A stretch of DNA of 11,263 bases from Intestinimonas sp052065695 (GCF_052065695.1 NZ_JBQHTM010000069.1:1-11263), one strand, 5' to 3'; positions 1-7,630 are shown, counted from the first letter of the stretch. Notes: generated by a model from the letters alone, not told the origin. Translations and numbers: made by a program.

Positions 1-94
1 GTAAATGTTTCCTGTTTCTTCATCCCCATACACCACCATTGCGTTGATAGTGTTATTATCCCACATCCGGAGCCTTTATGGTAGTGCGGATTAA

Positions 95-694
95 ATCAGA
101 GATTCCCTAGGTCCAGAGGAATCACCAGAAGAGAGAATAAAGATACCTCTTGATTTCATACAGAATTTTACGGTCGGATTTAAAGGTGATAATAAGATCA
201 CACTTTATTATTGCTGTTCTCAACTATCTGAACATATTCTTCGGAAAGAAACCGAATTTTCATTAAAATTTAAAGAAGAATTCATATCTGAAATGGAACA
301 ATTTGGCTCTTACCATGCCCTTTTTAATAAAGTTGAATTTCTGCACAATATGCTTGATTAAATAACTGGGAATCAACTTGGAGGAAAATGGGGAGCAGTT
401 TCTTATGTTGACATACACTCAGAATATCATATTGAAATTTTGAACGATGAAAATGGAAATCAATACAATGTGTTTTTTAAAAAAGATTTGTCCTATCAGT
501 GGCAAAACGAGTGGAGAATCATTCTTGTATCGAATGATTCTCCACTGATAGGAGAAAATAACCATCACTTTGTTGCGTCAATAAAGACTTTGAGTTGGTT
601 CCACATCGGCCATATTAGAGATCTTCGTGATAATTCCATAGAAATTAAAGAAGTAGATGATAATGAAGTCGATGGAAATGTTATAAGACAATGA
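95..694 (+). pseudogene. DUF2971-like protein, degraded (in-frame stop)
   Basis: One reading frame stays open from position 95 to the TGA at 692-694, except for a TAA at 359-361. The translated text reads smoothly across that stop: upstream it has RDSLGPEES and a lysine/glutamate-rich stretch ending HNMLD, downstream it resumes ITGNQLGGKWGAVSYVDIHS. The C-terminal half has FFKKDLSYQWQNEWRIIL, which resembles the F-K-x-x-x-Y-x-x-E-x-E-W-R pattern of DUF2971 and related proteins of unknown function, often seen near defence genes. A second in-frame stop (TAA at 92-94) blocks extension to the left, and positions 1-94 give no convincing coding frame. A separate product starting at TTG 440 is possible but has no good ribosome binding site. 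The base composition is clearly more AT-rich than the gene that follows. The family assignment is by eye and moderate; the broken state is read directly. Confidence 0.55.
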
Positions 695-703
695 GGTGTC
701 ACC

Positions 704-2320
704 ATGACCAACTTCGATTTTCTCCTCTCCGACTCCCAATTTACTACCTTCGGGGAGGTCGCCGTCACAGCGGAAAAAATCTACGCCATCGACCCGGCGG
801 CCTGTGTGCTGAACTGCCGCCGGGCGGTAGAGTTTGCCGTCAAATGGATGTACTCCGTGGACGGCGCTTTGGTCATGCTATATGACGACCGGCTGGTCAG
901 CCTCATGGATGCCGGGGACTTCCGGGCCATTGTGGACCGGGACCTGTGGCAGCGCCTCAAGTACATCCGCCAGACGGGCAACGCCGCCGCCCACACTGGG
1001 AAGAAGATCACCGAGGAGCAGGCACGGCTGTGCCTGGAAAACCTTTGGTGCTTTATGGACTTCATCGCCTGCTGCTACGGCACCACCTACACCCCCGGAG
1101 CATTTGACCCAGCCCTGCTGGAACAGCAGACCGCCGCCCCGGCTCCCGCCCCTGCGCCTGAGGTGGATCTTACCGCCCTCATGGCGGAGAACGAGGCCCT
1201 GAGGGCAGAACTCACCGCCCGCCGGGAGGCTCAGCAGCCCGGCTATACCCCCAAGCCCCTGGATCTCTCCGAGTACAAGACCCGCAAGCTGTACATCGAT
1301 GCCATGCTCACCGACGCGGGCTGGACAGAGGGGAAGGACTGGCTCAATGAGGTGGAGCTGCCCGGTATGCCCAACAAGAGCGAGGTGGGCTATGCCGACT
1401 ATGTGCTCTACGACGACGCCCACCGCCCTCTGGCCATCATTGAGGCCAAGCGCACCTGCGTGGACCCGGCCAAGGGCCGCCAGCAGGCCAAACTGTACGC
1501 CGACCTGCTGGAGCAGAAGTATGGCCGCCGCCCGGTGATCTTCCTCACCAACGGCTTTGACACCCGCCTGGACGATGGGGTCTACCCGGAGCGTCGGGTG
1601 GCCGCCTTCTACTCCAAGCGGGATCTGGAGAAACTCTTCAACCTCCGGGCTATGCGTACCAGCCTCAAGTACATCCAGGTGGACCACGCCATCGCGGGCC
1701 GCTATTACCAAGAGGGGGCCATCAAAGCCACCTGTCTGGCTTTGTCCCAAAACCGCCGGAAGGCCCTGCTGGTCATGGCCACTGGCTCGGGCAAGACCCG
1801 CACGGTCATCGCCCTGGTGAAGGTGCTCCTTCAGCACGGCTGGGTGAAAAACGTCCTCTTCCTGGCCGACCGCAACTCCCTGGTCACCCAGGCCAAGCGC
1901 AGCTTTGTGAACCTGCTGCCCGACCTCTCCGTGACAAACCTTTGCGAGGAGAAGGATAACTACACTGCCCACTGTGTCTTTTCCACCTACCAGACCATGA
2001 TGAACTGCATCGACTCGGTGGAAGATGGGGAGGGGAAGCTGTTCACCGTAGGCCACTTCGACCTGGTCATCTGCGACGAGGCCCACCGCTCCATCTACAA
2101 CAAGTACCGGGACATTTTCAACTATTTTGACGCTCCCCTGGTAGGCCTCACCGCCACCCCAAAGGATGAGATCGACAAGAACACCTACGAGGTCTTTGAG
2201 CTGGAGAGCGGCGTGCCCACCTATGGCTACGAACTGGACCAGGCAGTAAAGGACGGCTTCCTGGTGGACTTCCTCACTGTGGAGAGCAAGCTGAAATTCC
2301 TGGAGGAGGGCATTTCCTAC
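704..2320 (+). pseudogene. hsdR: Type I restriction R subunit, 3'-truncated (DUF4145 + nuclease + helicase lobe 1)
   Basis: This is the motor and nuclease subunit of a type I restriction enzyme, which translocates DNA by ATP hydrolysis and cuts it when the recognition site is unmethylated. Residues 1-125 look like a DUF4145 (HEPN-like) domain, including TGNAAAHTGKKITEEQA. An Ala/Pro linker follows (142-153). Residues 195-300 form the HsdR nuclease, with Asp232 and the E247-A-K249 triad. Walker A is ATGSGKT (359-365), DEAH is at 458-461, and the SAT-like motif TATP is at 483-486. The text is normal up to KFLEEGISY (residue 539), then breaks into unrelated residues because the DNA switches to a ketopantoate reductase gene in another frame. 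The frame formally runs on to 2524. EcoEI-like R subunits are usually about twice this length, so the second helicase lobe and C-terminus are missing. The start at 704 has GAGGTG at 693-698, overlapping the stop of the upstream remnant. No hsdM or hsdS lies in the window. It is almost certainly inactive as an R subunit. Confidence 0.9.
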
Positions 2321-3326
2321 GGTGCTGGGAGCCTACATGACCAAGAACGGCTGCGATGTGGAGATGATCGACAGCTACCAGGCCCACGTGGAGGCGCTCA
2401 ACGAAAAGGGTGCTCACATCGTGGGTACGGTGGACTTCACCGTCCCCGTCAAGGCCATCACTCCCGAGCAGATGGAAGGAATCTACGACATTGTCTTCCT
2501 CTTCACCAAGCAGACTGCCAATGACGTGGTCCTGCCCAACCTGCTGCCCCACCTGGGTCCGGACAGCACGGTGTGCACCCTGCAAAACGGTGTCCCCGAG
2601 CCCTATGTGGCCAGCTATGTGGGGGAGGGCCGCACCGTGGGCGGCACGGTGCTGTGGGGCGCCACCTTTGTCTCTCCCGGTGTTTCTGAACTTACCCAGG
2701 ACCTGTCCCGGAACGACCACCTCTTTGAGATCGGCGAGATGGATGGCTCCATCGGTGACCGGATCCGCAAGGTGGCTGATGTGCTGGGCTATATGGGGCC
2801 CACCGCCGTGTCCGACAGTCTCATGGCCTCCCGCTGGGGCAAGCTCATCAACAACGCCTGCATGAGCGGTATGTCGGCTGCCTGCGGCACTACCTTCGGC
2901 GGGGTGCTGGACAACGACGTGGCCCGGGCCTGCCTGAGCTATCTGGGCCGGGAGGTCAAGCAATGCTGCGAGGCGGCGGGCTACCAGCTGCCCATCCTCC
3001 TCCATGAACAGTCTCCCGAGACCCTGGATATTGTGGACCAGGCCATGTTCAACGCGGATCAGGAGATGTTCCTCACCATGTACTCCGATATGCGTACCGC
3101 CAAGGCCAGCATGCTCCAGGACCTGGAAAAGGGCAAGCCCACCGAGGTGCGGATGATCAACGGCTACGTCTGCGAGACCGGAGACAAGTACGGTATCGAC
3201 ACCCCCTTCAACGATAAGGTGGTGGAAATCGTCACCAAGATCGAGCGGGGAGAGCTTCCCTTGTCCATGGAGAACGTGAAGCTCTTTGACCGGAGTCTCT
3301 TCTCCTATGACCTGTACCAGGCCTGA
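2321..3326 (+). pseudogene. Ketopantoate reductase family protein (ApbA/PanE), 5'-truncated
   Basis: This is an NAD(P)H-dependent 2-oxoacid reductase of the ApbA/PanE fold. The classical reaction is 2-dehydropantoate to pantoate, in cytosolic CoA synthesis. The frame enters at VLGAYMTKNGCDVEMID, where family members normally carry a preceding strand with the GxGxxG nucleotide motif, so roughly the first 13 residues are missing. The rest follows the family: VFLFTKQTAND, TLQNGVPEP, the catalytic-lysine region SRWGKLINNACMSG, and the C-terminal TEVRMINGYVCETGDKYGIDTP, whose Glu corresponds to the conserved substrate-binding acid. GTG at 2322 could formally start a 334-residue protein, but I see no ribosome binding site and the cofactor loop would be absent. 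The permease 41 bp downstream suggests the intact pair handled an imported hydroxy- or keto-acid rather than pantoate synthesis, so I give no panE symbol. The family call is strong; loss of function is inferred. Confidence 0.85.
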
Positions 3327-3350
3327 AAAGGGCTTACACAAGAGATGAAG

Positions 3351-3358
3351 AAGGAGGA
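3351..3358 (+). promoter_or_regulatory. Ribosome binding site of the GntP-family permease
   Basis: AAGGAGGA lies 9 nt before the ATG at 3368. This near-perfect Shine-Dalgarno fixes the permease start and shows that translation starts independently of the truncated upstream gene. Confidence 0.85.
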
Positions 3359-3367
3359 CACAGACCT

Positions 3368-4687
3368 ATGATCGGTATCATTGGCCTTATCCTGGCCATC
3401 GCAGTCCTGATTTTTGGTGCTTACAAGGGACTGGGCGCCCTGCCCCTGACCTTGATCGCAGCCTTGGTGGCAATTGTTTGCAACCGCATCCCATTGTGGG
3501 AGGGCTTCGCCACCCATTATATGTCCGGCTATACCAGCGCTTACATGAGCTATTTCCTTATGTTCGCCTGCTCCAGCCTGTACGCCAAGTTGATGGATGA
3601 GTCCGGTTCAGCCACTGCCATCGGCTACAAGTTCATAGACTGGTTTGGCAAAAAGAATATCATGCTGGTCACCATCCTCATCGTCTCGGTGCTGACCTAC
3701 GGCGGCGTGAGCCTCTTTGTGGTGGTCTACGCTGTGGCGCCCATCATGTTCCTGCTGTTCAAAGAGGCCAATCTGCCCCGTCACCTGACCATGGCCTGCC
3801 TCATCGTGGGCTCTGCCACCTACACCATGACCACGCTGCCCGGCACTCCTCAGCTTACCAATGTGGTGCCTACAGAGTACCTGGGGACGACTATGGTTGC
3901 TGCGCCTCTATTCAGCATCATCTGCACCATTGCCATTTTCGCACTGTGCATGCTCTATTGTACCTGGGCCAAGAACAAAGCGGTGGCCCGGGGTGAGGTG
4001 TGGTCCTACCCTGACAATGTGGACCCGGCCCTCTTTGAGATCAAGGACCGCAGCCAGCTGCCCTCCGCCTGGAAGGCCTTCCTGCCCATCGTGGTACTGC
4101 TGCTGGTCATCATAGTGGGTGGAAAGTTTGTCTCCAACTCCACCATGTTGGCCACCTGCGCCATGCTGCTGGGCGCCGTCCTTACCTATGTGCTCAACTT
4201 TGGCCGACTGAAGGGCAAGGACTGGAAGAGACTGCTCACTGACGGCCTTGGTGGCGGTATCTCCGGCATCGGCGGTCTGGCCGCCGTACTGGCCTTCGGT
4301 ACCGTGGTGCAGAATTCCGACGCCTTCCAGAGCATTGTGGACTGGGTACTGAGCCTGGATATGAATCCCTATGTCCGGGGTGTCTTCGCCACCAGCGTGT
4401 TTTCAGGCATCACCGGCTCCTCCTCTGGCGGTCTGCGACTCATGTACCAGTCTCTGTCGGACACCTTCCTCAGCTCCGGCTGCAATCTGGAGATTCTCCA
4501 CCGCCTGACTTCCATCGCTGCCGGCGGCCTGGATACCCTGCCTCATTCTCCCGGCCTCTTCCTTATGTTCAGCGTACTGGGCCTCAACCACAAGAATGCC
4601 TACCGCCATGTGTTTGCGTGCAGCGTGTGCATCCCTGTACTGGTAGTGATTGTGGCCACGGCCGCCTGCGTCTTGCTGGGCATCTGA
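3368..4687 (+). CDS. GntP-family organic acid permease
   Basis: This is a 439-residue inner-membrane secondary transporter of the gluconate:H+ symporter (GntP) family, which imports sugar acids or related hydroxy acids with protons. Hydrophobic segments alternate along the whole length, from the first helix (MIGIIGLILAIAVLIFGAY) to the last (CIPVLVVIVATAACVLLGI). Family-like signatures include the TLPGTPQLTN loop in the first half and GITGSSSGGLRLMYQ in the second half, the latter resembling the conserved GSxSGG region of GntP permeases. The length matches the usual 430-450 residues. It follows the reductase gene by 41 bp, on the same strand and with the same GC-rich codon use, and ends before a strong hairpin, so the two formed an operon. 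The substrate cannot be read from sequence; gluconate, D-glycerate, 3-hydroxybutyrate and other hydroxy acids are all possible. It appears intact, but its original promoter may have been lost with the upstream junction. Confidence 0.85.
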   Translation: MIGIIGLILAIAVLIFGAYKGLGALPLTLIAALVAIVCNRIPLWEGFATHYMSGYTSAYMSYFLMFACSSLYAKLMDESGSATAIGYKFIDWFGKKNIMLVTILIVSVLTYGGVSLFVVVYAVAPIMFLLFKEANLPRHLTMACLIVGSATYTMTTLPGTPQLTNVVPTEYLGTTMVAAPLFSIICTIAIFALCMLYCTWAKNKAVARGEVWSYPDNVDPALFEIKDRSQLPSAWKAFLPIVVLLLVIIVGGKFVSNSTMLATCAMLLGAVLTYVLNFGRLKGKDWKRLLTDGLGGGISGIGGLAAVLAFGTVVQNSDAFQSIVDWVLSLDMNPYVRGVFATSVFSGITGSSSGGLRLMYQSLSDTFLSSGCNLEILHRLTSIAAGGLDTLPHSPGLFLMFSVLGLNHKNAYRHVFACSVCIPVLVVIVATAACVLLGI

Positions 4688-4712
4688 CGTGATATTACCA
4701 ACATGAGCCTAA

Positions 4713-4755
4713 GAAGGAGATATCCCATTGCGATGCTTCTGTCGAAGGAGATATC
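4713..4755 (+). repeat. Two direct copies of GAAGGAGATATC
   Basis: GAAGGAGATATC occurs at 4713-4724 and 4744-4755, with starts 31 bp apart, between the permease stop and its terminator. Each copy looks like a ribosome binding site. Only the first has a possible start nearby (ATG 4733, a 33-codon frame running through the terminator), and I do not consider that a gene. Confidence 0.6.
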
Positions 4756-4779
4756 ATACAATACTCCAACAGCAAAGCA

Positions 4780-4805
4780 GGGGACGGGCAAGGTTGCCCG
4801 TCCCC
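4780..4805 (+). terminator. Hairpin terminator after the reductase/permease pair
   Basis: GGGGACGGGC (4780-4789) pairs perfectly with GCCCGTCCCC (4796-4805) around a 6-nt loop. Only a weak T-rich tail (TTACTATTT) follows, so it may end transcription less efficiently than a classical site or act mainly in RNA 3'-end stabilisation. It lies about 95 bp after the permease stop. Confidence 0.7.
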
Positions 4806-4840
4806 TTACTATTTGGCAGGATAAGCCTTGCTGACCGGAG

Positions 4841-4862
4841 CGTTTATACCGCAATATAAACG
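4841..4862. repeat. Inverted repeat CGTTTATA-N6-TATAAACG
   Basis: This is a perfect 8-bp inverted repeat around CCGCAA, lying between the permease terminator and the 3' end of the broken excisionase gene. A protein-binding or recombination site is possible, given the excisionase next door. There is no T-run, so a terminator is unlikely. Nothing else is evident between 4806 and 4967. Confidence 0.5.
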
Positions 4863-4967
4863 GATGTATGGACCTATAATTGTGAGGAATATCTCTGCCG
4901 CGATGTGTACTTTAAATGATATACAGACATCCATACCGACTACCAATGAGGCGCGGTTTAGGGATGA

Positions 4968-5165
4968 CTAAGGAATTTTTCGGTTTAATTTGGACCGTGT
5001 GCAGATTAATTCAACCAACGCCAGCTTGGGGATGCGCCAGACCCGACCGTTTCAGAAAACCTTTAAAGAGCCGGAGGCCAGCAACTCATACAGCGCATTT
5101 TTCCCCATTTTCAATACCTCGCAGGCCTCATCCGTCGTCAATAAATCATCGTACTGTTCCAGCAT
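4968..5165 (-). pseudogene. Excisionase-type helix-turn-helix protein with premature TGA
   Basis: This is a small HTH_17/excisionase-family DNA-binding protein, the type that directs excision of integrative elements or acts as a small regulator. The start is ATG at 5165 (read leftward), with AAAGGAG 7 nt before it. The first 37 codons give MLEQYDDLLTTDEACEVL and then KMGKNALYELLASGSLKVF, the helix-turn-helix. A TGA follows at 5054-5052. The same frame continues at once with NGRVWRIPKLALVELI and ends at TAG (4970-4968). Family members read F-R-N-G-R-x-W-R-I-P-K through this wing, so the TGA sits exactly where an Arg codon (CGA or AGA) belongs: a single-base nonsense change. The restored protein would have about 66 residues, normal for the family. 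Without the wing the protein should not bind DNA properly. No integrase follows on this strand. A longer in-frame start at 5252 exists but lacks an equally good ribosome binding site. Confidence 0.8.
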
Positions 5166-5241
5166 CACAGAACTCCTTTCCGCAGTTTGGACAATCTTTT
5201 GTGCACATGAAGGGCAATGACACCACAGGTTAGACCCGGAA

Positions 5242-6351
5242 ATGAAAAACACGCCAACTGAATTTGAAATAGAAATACTTTGTAATAAAAAAATCTTTTC
5301 ATATAGTTTTTCTATTCTTTTATCAACAGGAAGTATTTTGAAGGAATATTTGCATGAAAAGAATAGCGGAGATTCACAAAAGATATTGTATGAAAGAGAT
5401 ACTGTTGCAGAAACATTTTTTGTTGGACAATACTTTAAGCAAGCAGATTCAATTGCAAAGCTAAATAACTACGGAGAAGATAGTGTTGCTGATAGCGAGA
5501 CTCTTTTTCTATCAATAATTAATAAGAATAAAGGAAAAATGTTTGCAGACCTACCAGAACTGAAGATTCTCCGTGATATTTTTGAATGGTTTGCAATTAA
5601 ACTAAATATTAGTTTTCCAGATAGTATTTTGACTGGATATCCATATTTTACAGATTCAAATCTTGAAGAAATAGCAGAACTATTAAATGCTCTAGGAACT
5701 GGAATTAGTGAATTAAAAGTAGTTGAAGTTCCTATAGAAGTAATTAAAAGTAAAATTCCAGATGAACTATATACCAAAATTACTTCTGATTTAGAAAAGG
5801 CAAATACTCGTAATAATTCTGATGAAGATGATTCTCCTAAAATCATGGTTCGTTCTTACAAAGAATTCTATACCTTCGAAATCGATCGTGAAAACAAGAT
5901 CAAAATTACAACAATAGAATTTAGCCACGAAAGAAGAAACATTTACTTTGACTTGAACGAGGAATCAGATGGAACAGCTAGACTTTTAGATCTGATTGAA
6001 ATTCTTTTTAAAATTTCCAACAACCGTATTTTTATAATTGACGAGATTGATCGCTGTTTACATCCGGCAATGACTGCAAAAATAATAGAACTATTTCTAA
6101 AAATGGCTCAAACAAGAAATACACAATTAATTATTACATCGCATGAGTCGCGGCTCTTAGCGGCAGATTTTCTACGTAATGACGAAATATGCTTTGTTAG
6201 TAAAGATAATAATGGAGCTTCCATTATTAATCCACTCGAGAAGTACCAACTCAGAGCGGACAAAAAAGTGTATGCTGCATTATTTGATGGGACACTAGAT
6301 GCGATTCCTGCTTTTAACGAGTGCAAACTTAAGTCTATAGTTGATAAGTGA
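5242..6351 (+). pseudogene. AAA-family ATPase (AAA_15/OLD-like), lacking its N-terminal P-loop
   Basis: This is an ABC/SMC-like ATPase of the kind annotated AAA_15 or AAA_21 and common in defence loci, sometimes with RloB-like or TOPRIM partners. The visible 369 residues open with KNTPTEFEIEILCNKKIFSY, a strand pattern that in full-length relatives lies after the Walker A loop. The C-terminal half has the signature loop ESDGTARLLDLIE (241-253), Walker B RIFIIDEIDRCLHP (262-275) and the switch-histidine region IITSHES (297-303). No GxxGxGKS/T is present, and a TGA closes the frame upstream at 5218-5220, so roughly the first 90-100 residues are missing. The ATG at 5242 has no clear ribosome binding site. 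Composition is strongly AT-rich compared with both flanks, which supports separate acquisition. The 3' end is intact and is followed by a strong terminator. An ATPase without Walker A should not hydrolyse ATP. Confidence 0.8.
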
Positions 6352-6395
6352 AAAGGGCCTATTGAAAATAAAAATTTCCGGAAATAATATTGTTT

Positions 6396-6442
6396 AAAAG
6401 GTGTCCTGGATGGAAAATGCGGAATTCCAGGACACCTTTTTT
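6396..6442. terminator. Strong bidirectional terminator between convergent gene ends
   Basis: AAAAGGTGTCCTGGA (6396-6410) pairs perfectly with TCCAGGACACCTTTT (6426-6440) around a 15-nt loop, followed by two more T. The A-run on the left and T-run on the right make it work on both strands. It serves the ATPase gene from the left and a minus-strand gene end from the right. Confidence 0.9.
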
Positions 6443-6444
6443 AG

Positions 6445-6541
6445 CTATTTCATTTGGAAATTCGGGATGAAATCTAAATTTTTCAACAGTCGGTCTTTTC
6501 TCGGAATCAACTTTTTAAATATTGCCGTGGTTGCAATTATT
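6445..6541 (-). pseudogene. Possible C-terminal remnant of an unidentified minus-strand gene
   Basis: Reading the minus strand from about 6541 down to a TAG at 6447-6445, one frame gives about 32 residues beginning IKIIATTAIFKKLIP and ending LDFIPNFQMK. Its stop lies directly before the bidirectional terminator, which is where a real minus-strand gene would end. I do not recognise the family. The upstream part is absent and abuts the relaxase remnant. Support is positional and compositional only. Confidence 0.3.
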
Positions 6542-6761
6542 TTAATCTATGCTGTGAGCCTTAGCAGAGACCTCCCCGGGTTCAAATACCTGAATCAGGT
6601 GGTCGGCCCAGGTGCATACCCTTGTCGATGGCGTGGCGGTGTATCTAGCCGAACTCGATGTTGTCAGGTTCGGCGGCGCAGCTGAAGGAGGACATCAGCA
6701 GCTTTTTGCCAATCTTGTCGAGATTGCAGATATAGTCATAGTCACTTTCAGCACTGACAAC
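6542..6761 (-). pseudogene. Relaxase/mobilisation nuclease fragment (stop plus frameshift)
   Basis: Relaxases nick the origin of transfer of mobilisable elements. On the minus strand the text runs SDYDYICNLDKIGKKLL, then MSSFSCAAEPDNIEFG, a TAG at 6647-6645, then IHRHAIDKGMHLG. After a one-base frame change near 6603-6612 it continues ADHLIQVFEPGEVSAKAHSID and a stop at 6544-6542. The order of an N-x-DKT-like element, an SSF-C-A-E stretch and the HLIQxFxPGEV motif is that of the N-terminal part of MobA/VirD2-type (PF03432) relaxases in Bacillota. Only about 70 residues remain of a protein that normally has several hundred. The catalytic histidine triad downstream is absent. It is a dead fragment showing that an integrative or mobilisable element once lay here. 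The family call is by motif reading. Confidence 0.6.
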
Positions 6762-6943
6762 GGTCTATATATTTTTAAACGACAGTTTGATAACTGGTAA
6801 AATTACTTGACCTGTGACCATAGAAAAGGAATACGGGGAACGCCTTGAAATATTTTATAAAACTCAACATCAATATGCCAAATGTATCAATTTTAATACG
6901 CTATATACAAAGGACTACCGTCCCGTAGAGAAGAGGACTTGCC
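6762..6943. other. Gap with no supported gene
   Basis: This AT-rich stretch separates the relaxase remnant from the 3' end of the hydrolase. A GTG-started frame (6814-7035) begins right after a TGA, lacks a ribosome binding site and runs antisense into the hydrolase, so it is not accepted. I see no hairpin or promoter I would defend. Confidence 0.5.
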
Positions 6944-7630
6944 TCACCCGCTCAGGAGCCAACAAAGACCTGCCACTGTGCGCTCAACAGTATGATTGTA
7001 GTGGTTGCCCGGATTTAGCTGAAATACCGTATTGATCCCCTTGCTTTGGTAGAAAGTATGGATCTCTTCTGTGTTCTGTCTAACATTTCTCAGAACTGGG
7101 TTTCGAATTTTGCTCTCCTTATTGCCTAGAGAAAAGTACATGCAGTCCGGCCAACGCTTTGGTTCATGGGAGAAGATGTACTCCTTTATTCCGGGAAACC
7201 AGAGAGAGCCGGACATGCTGCCCACCCGGGAAAATAAATCCGTCTGGTAGATGGCGTACAGGGCGAACAGACCGGCCAGAGAATACCCGGCGATTCCGCG
7301 CCAGGATGGCATACCAAGGACCTCTTGCTCTGCCATTGGGATGATCTCCTCAGTCAGAAGCCGCAGATAGTCATCCGCGCCGCCGGTGCAGGGGTCGGCA
7401 TTTTTAAAGGCAGGAGGGCTGTCCCAGGGCACCATGTCATGATTCCAGTCCAGATCGCTGATAGCCACTAGCGTAAACGGCGGACAGCCGGCCGCCTGTG
7501 CGACCTCATATACTATCTGTCCTTCATCAGCGAAAGTGTTGAGGTAGATTACAGGTGCGTTTGTGTCAAGGCTTGGAAAAATAGATATCGTTTTACTGAT
7601 TGTTGAAAAAATGCACATAGCTTGAATCAT
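6944..7630 (-). CDS. Alpha/beta hydrolase, putative esterase (esterase D / enterochelin-esterase type)
   Basis: This is a predicted serine hydrolase of 228 residues with no signal peptide, so probably cytoplasmic. The fold signs are an early strand APVIYLNTF (25-33), the oxyanion-side segment FTLVAISDLDWNHDMVPW (52-69), and the nucleophile elbow GYSLAG (115-120) with Ser117, followed by LFALYAIYQTDLFSRVGSMSGSLW as in putative esterase family proteins (IroE/YbbA-like). The C-terminal catalytic histidine is probably in LNPGNHYNH (205-213). The length fits this family. The ATG at 7630 has only a weak site (GAAAGTGG); another ATG four codons on is possible, and the first residues match relatives less well than the rest, so the true N-terminus is uncertain. 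It stands alone on this strand, facing away from the helicase gene. The natural substrate is unknown. It looks functional. Confidence 0.8.
   Translation of the reverse strand: MIQAMCIFSTISKTISIFPSLDTNAPVIYLNTFADEGQIVYEVAQAAGCPPFTLVAISDLDWNHDMVPWDSPPAFKNADPCTGGADDYLRLLTEEIIPMAEQEVLGMPSWRGIAGYSLAGLFALYAIYQTDLFSRVGSMSGSLWFPGIKEYIFSHEPKRWPDCMYFSLGNKESKIRNPVLRNVRQNTEEIHTFYQSKGINTVFQLNPGNHYNHTVERTVAGLCWLLSG

Noticed and set aside
878..2086. Long open frame antisense to the restriction gene (402 codons)
   Set aside because: It mirrors the codon bias of a GC-rich gene on the other strand. The product has no recognisable motifs, and the sense strand has clear nuclease and helicase motifs.
704..2320. 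A functional type I restriction-modification system
   Set aside because: The R subunit lacks its second half, and no hsdM or hsdS is present.
2274..3341. Antisense open frame over the reductase gene (355 codons)
   Set aside because: It is a His/Gly/Val-rich shadow of a GC-rich gene. It crosses the 2320 junction without change, which a real gene would not be expected to do.
4711..4760. GAAGGAGATATC repeats resembling the ribosome binding site of common expression vectors
   Set aside because: The match stops after the Shine-Dalgarno core and no other vector sequence is nearby, so I treat it as chance or a native repeat.
4733..4834. 33-codon frame after the permease
   Set aside because: It runs straight through the terminator hairpin and has no recognisable features.
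6570..6605. T-arm-like string GGGTTCAAATACC suggesting a tRNA
   Set aside because: The flanking bases do not pair as a T stem, and no acceptor, D or anticodon arms are found. The bases encode the FEPGE part of the relaxase fragment on the minus strand.
6401..6685. 94-codon plus-strand frame
   Set aside because: It starts inside the terminator stem and ends antisense to the relaxase remnant, so it is chance.
6814..7035. GTG-started 73-codon frame with CSGCPD near its end
   Set aside because: It has no ribosome binding site, and the cysteine-bearing part is antisense to the hydrolase C-terminus.
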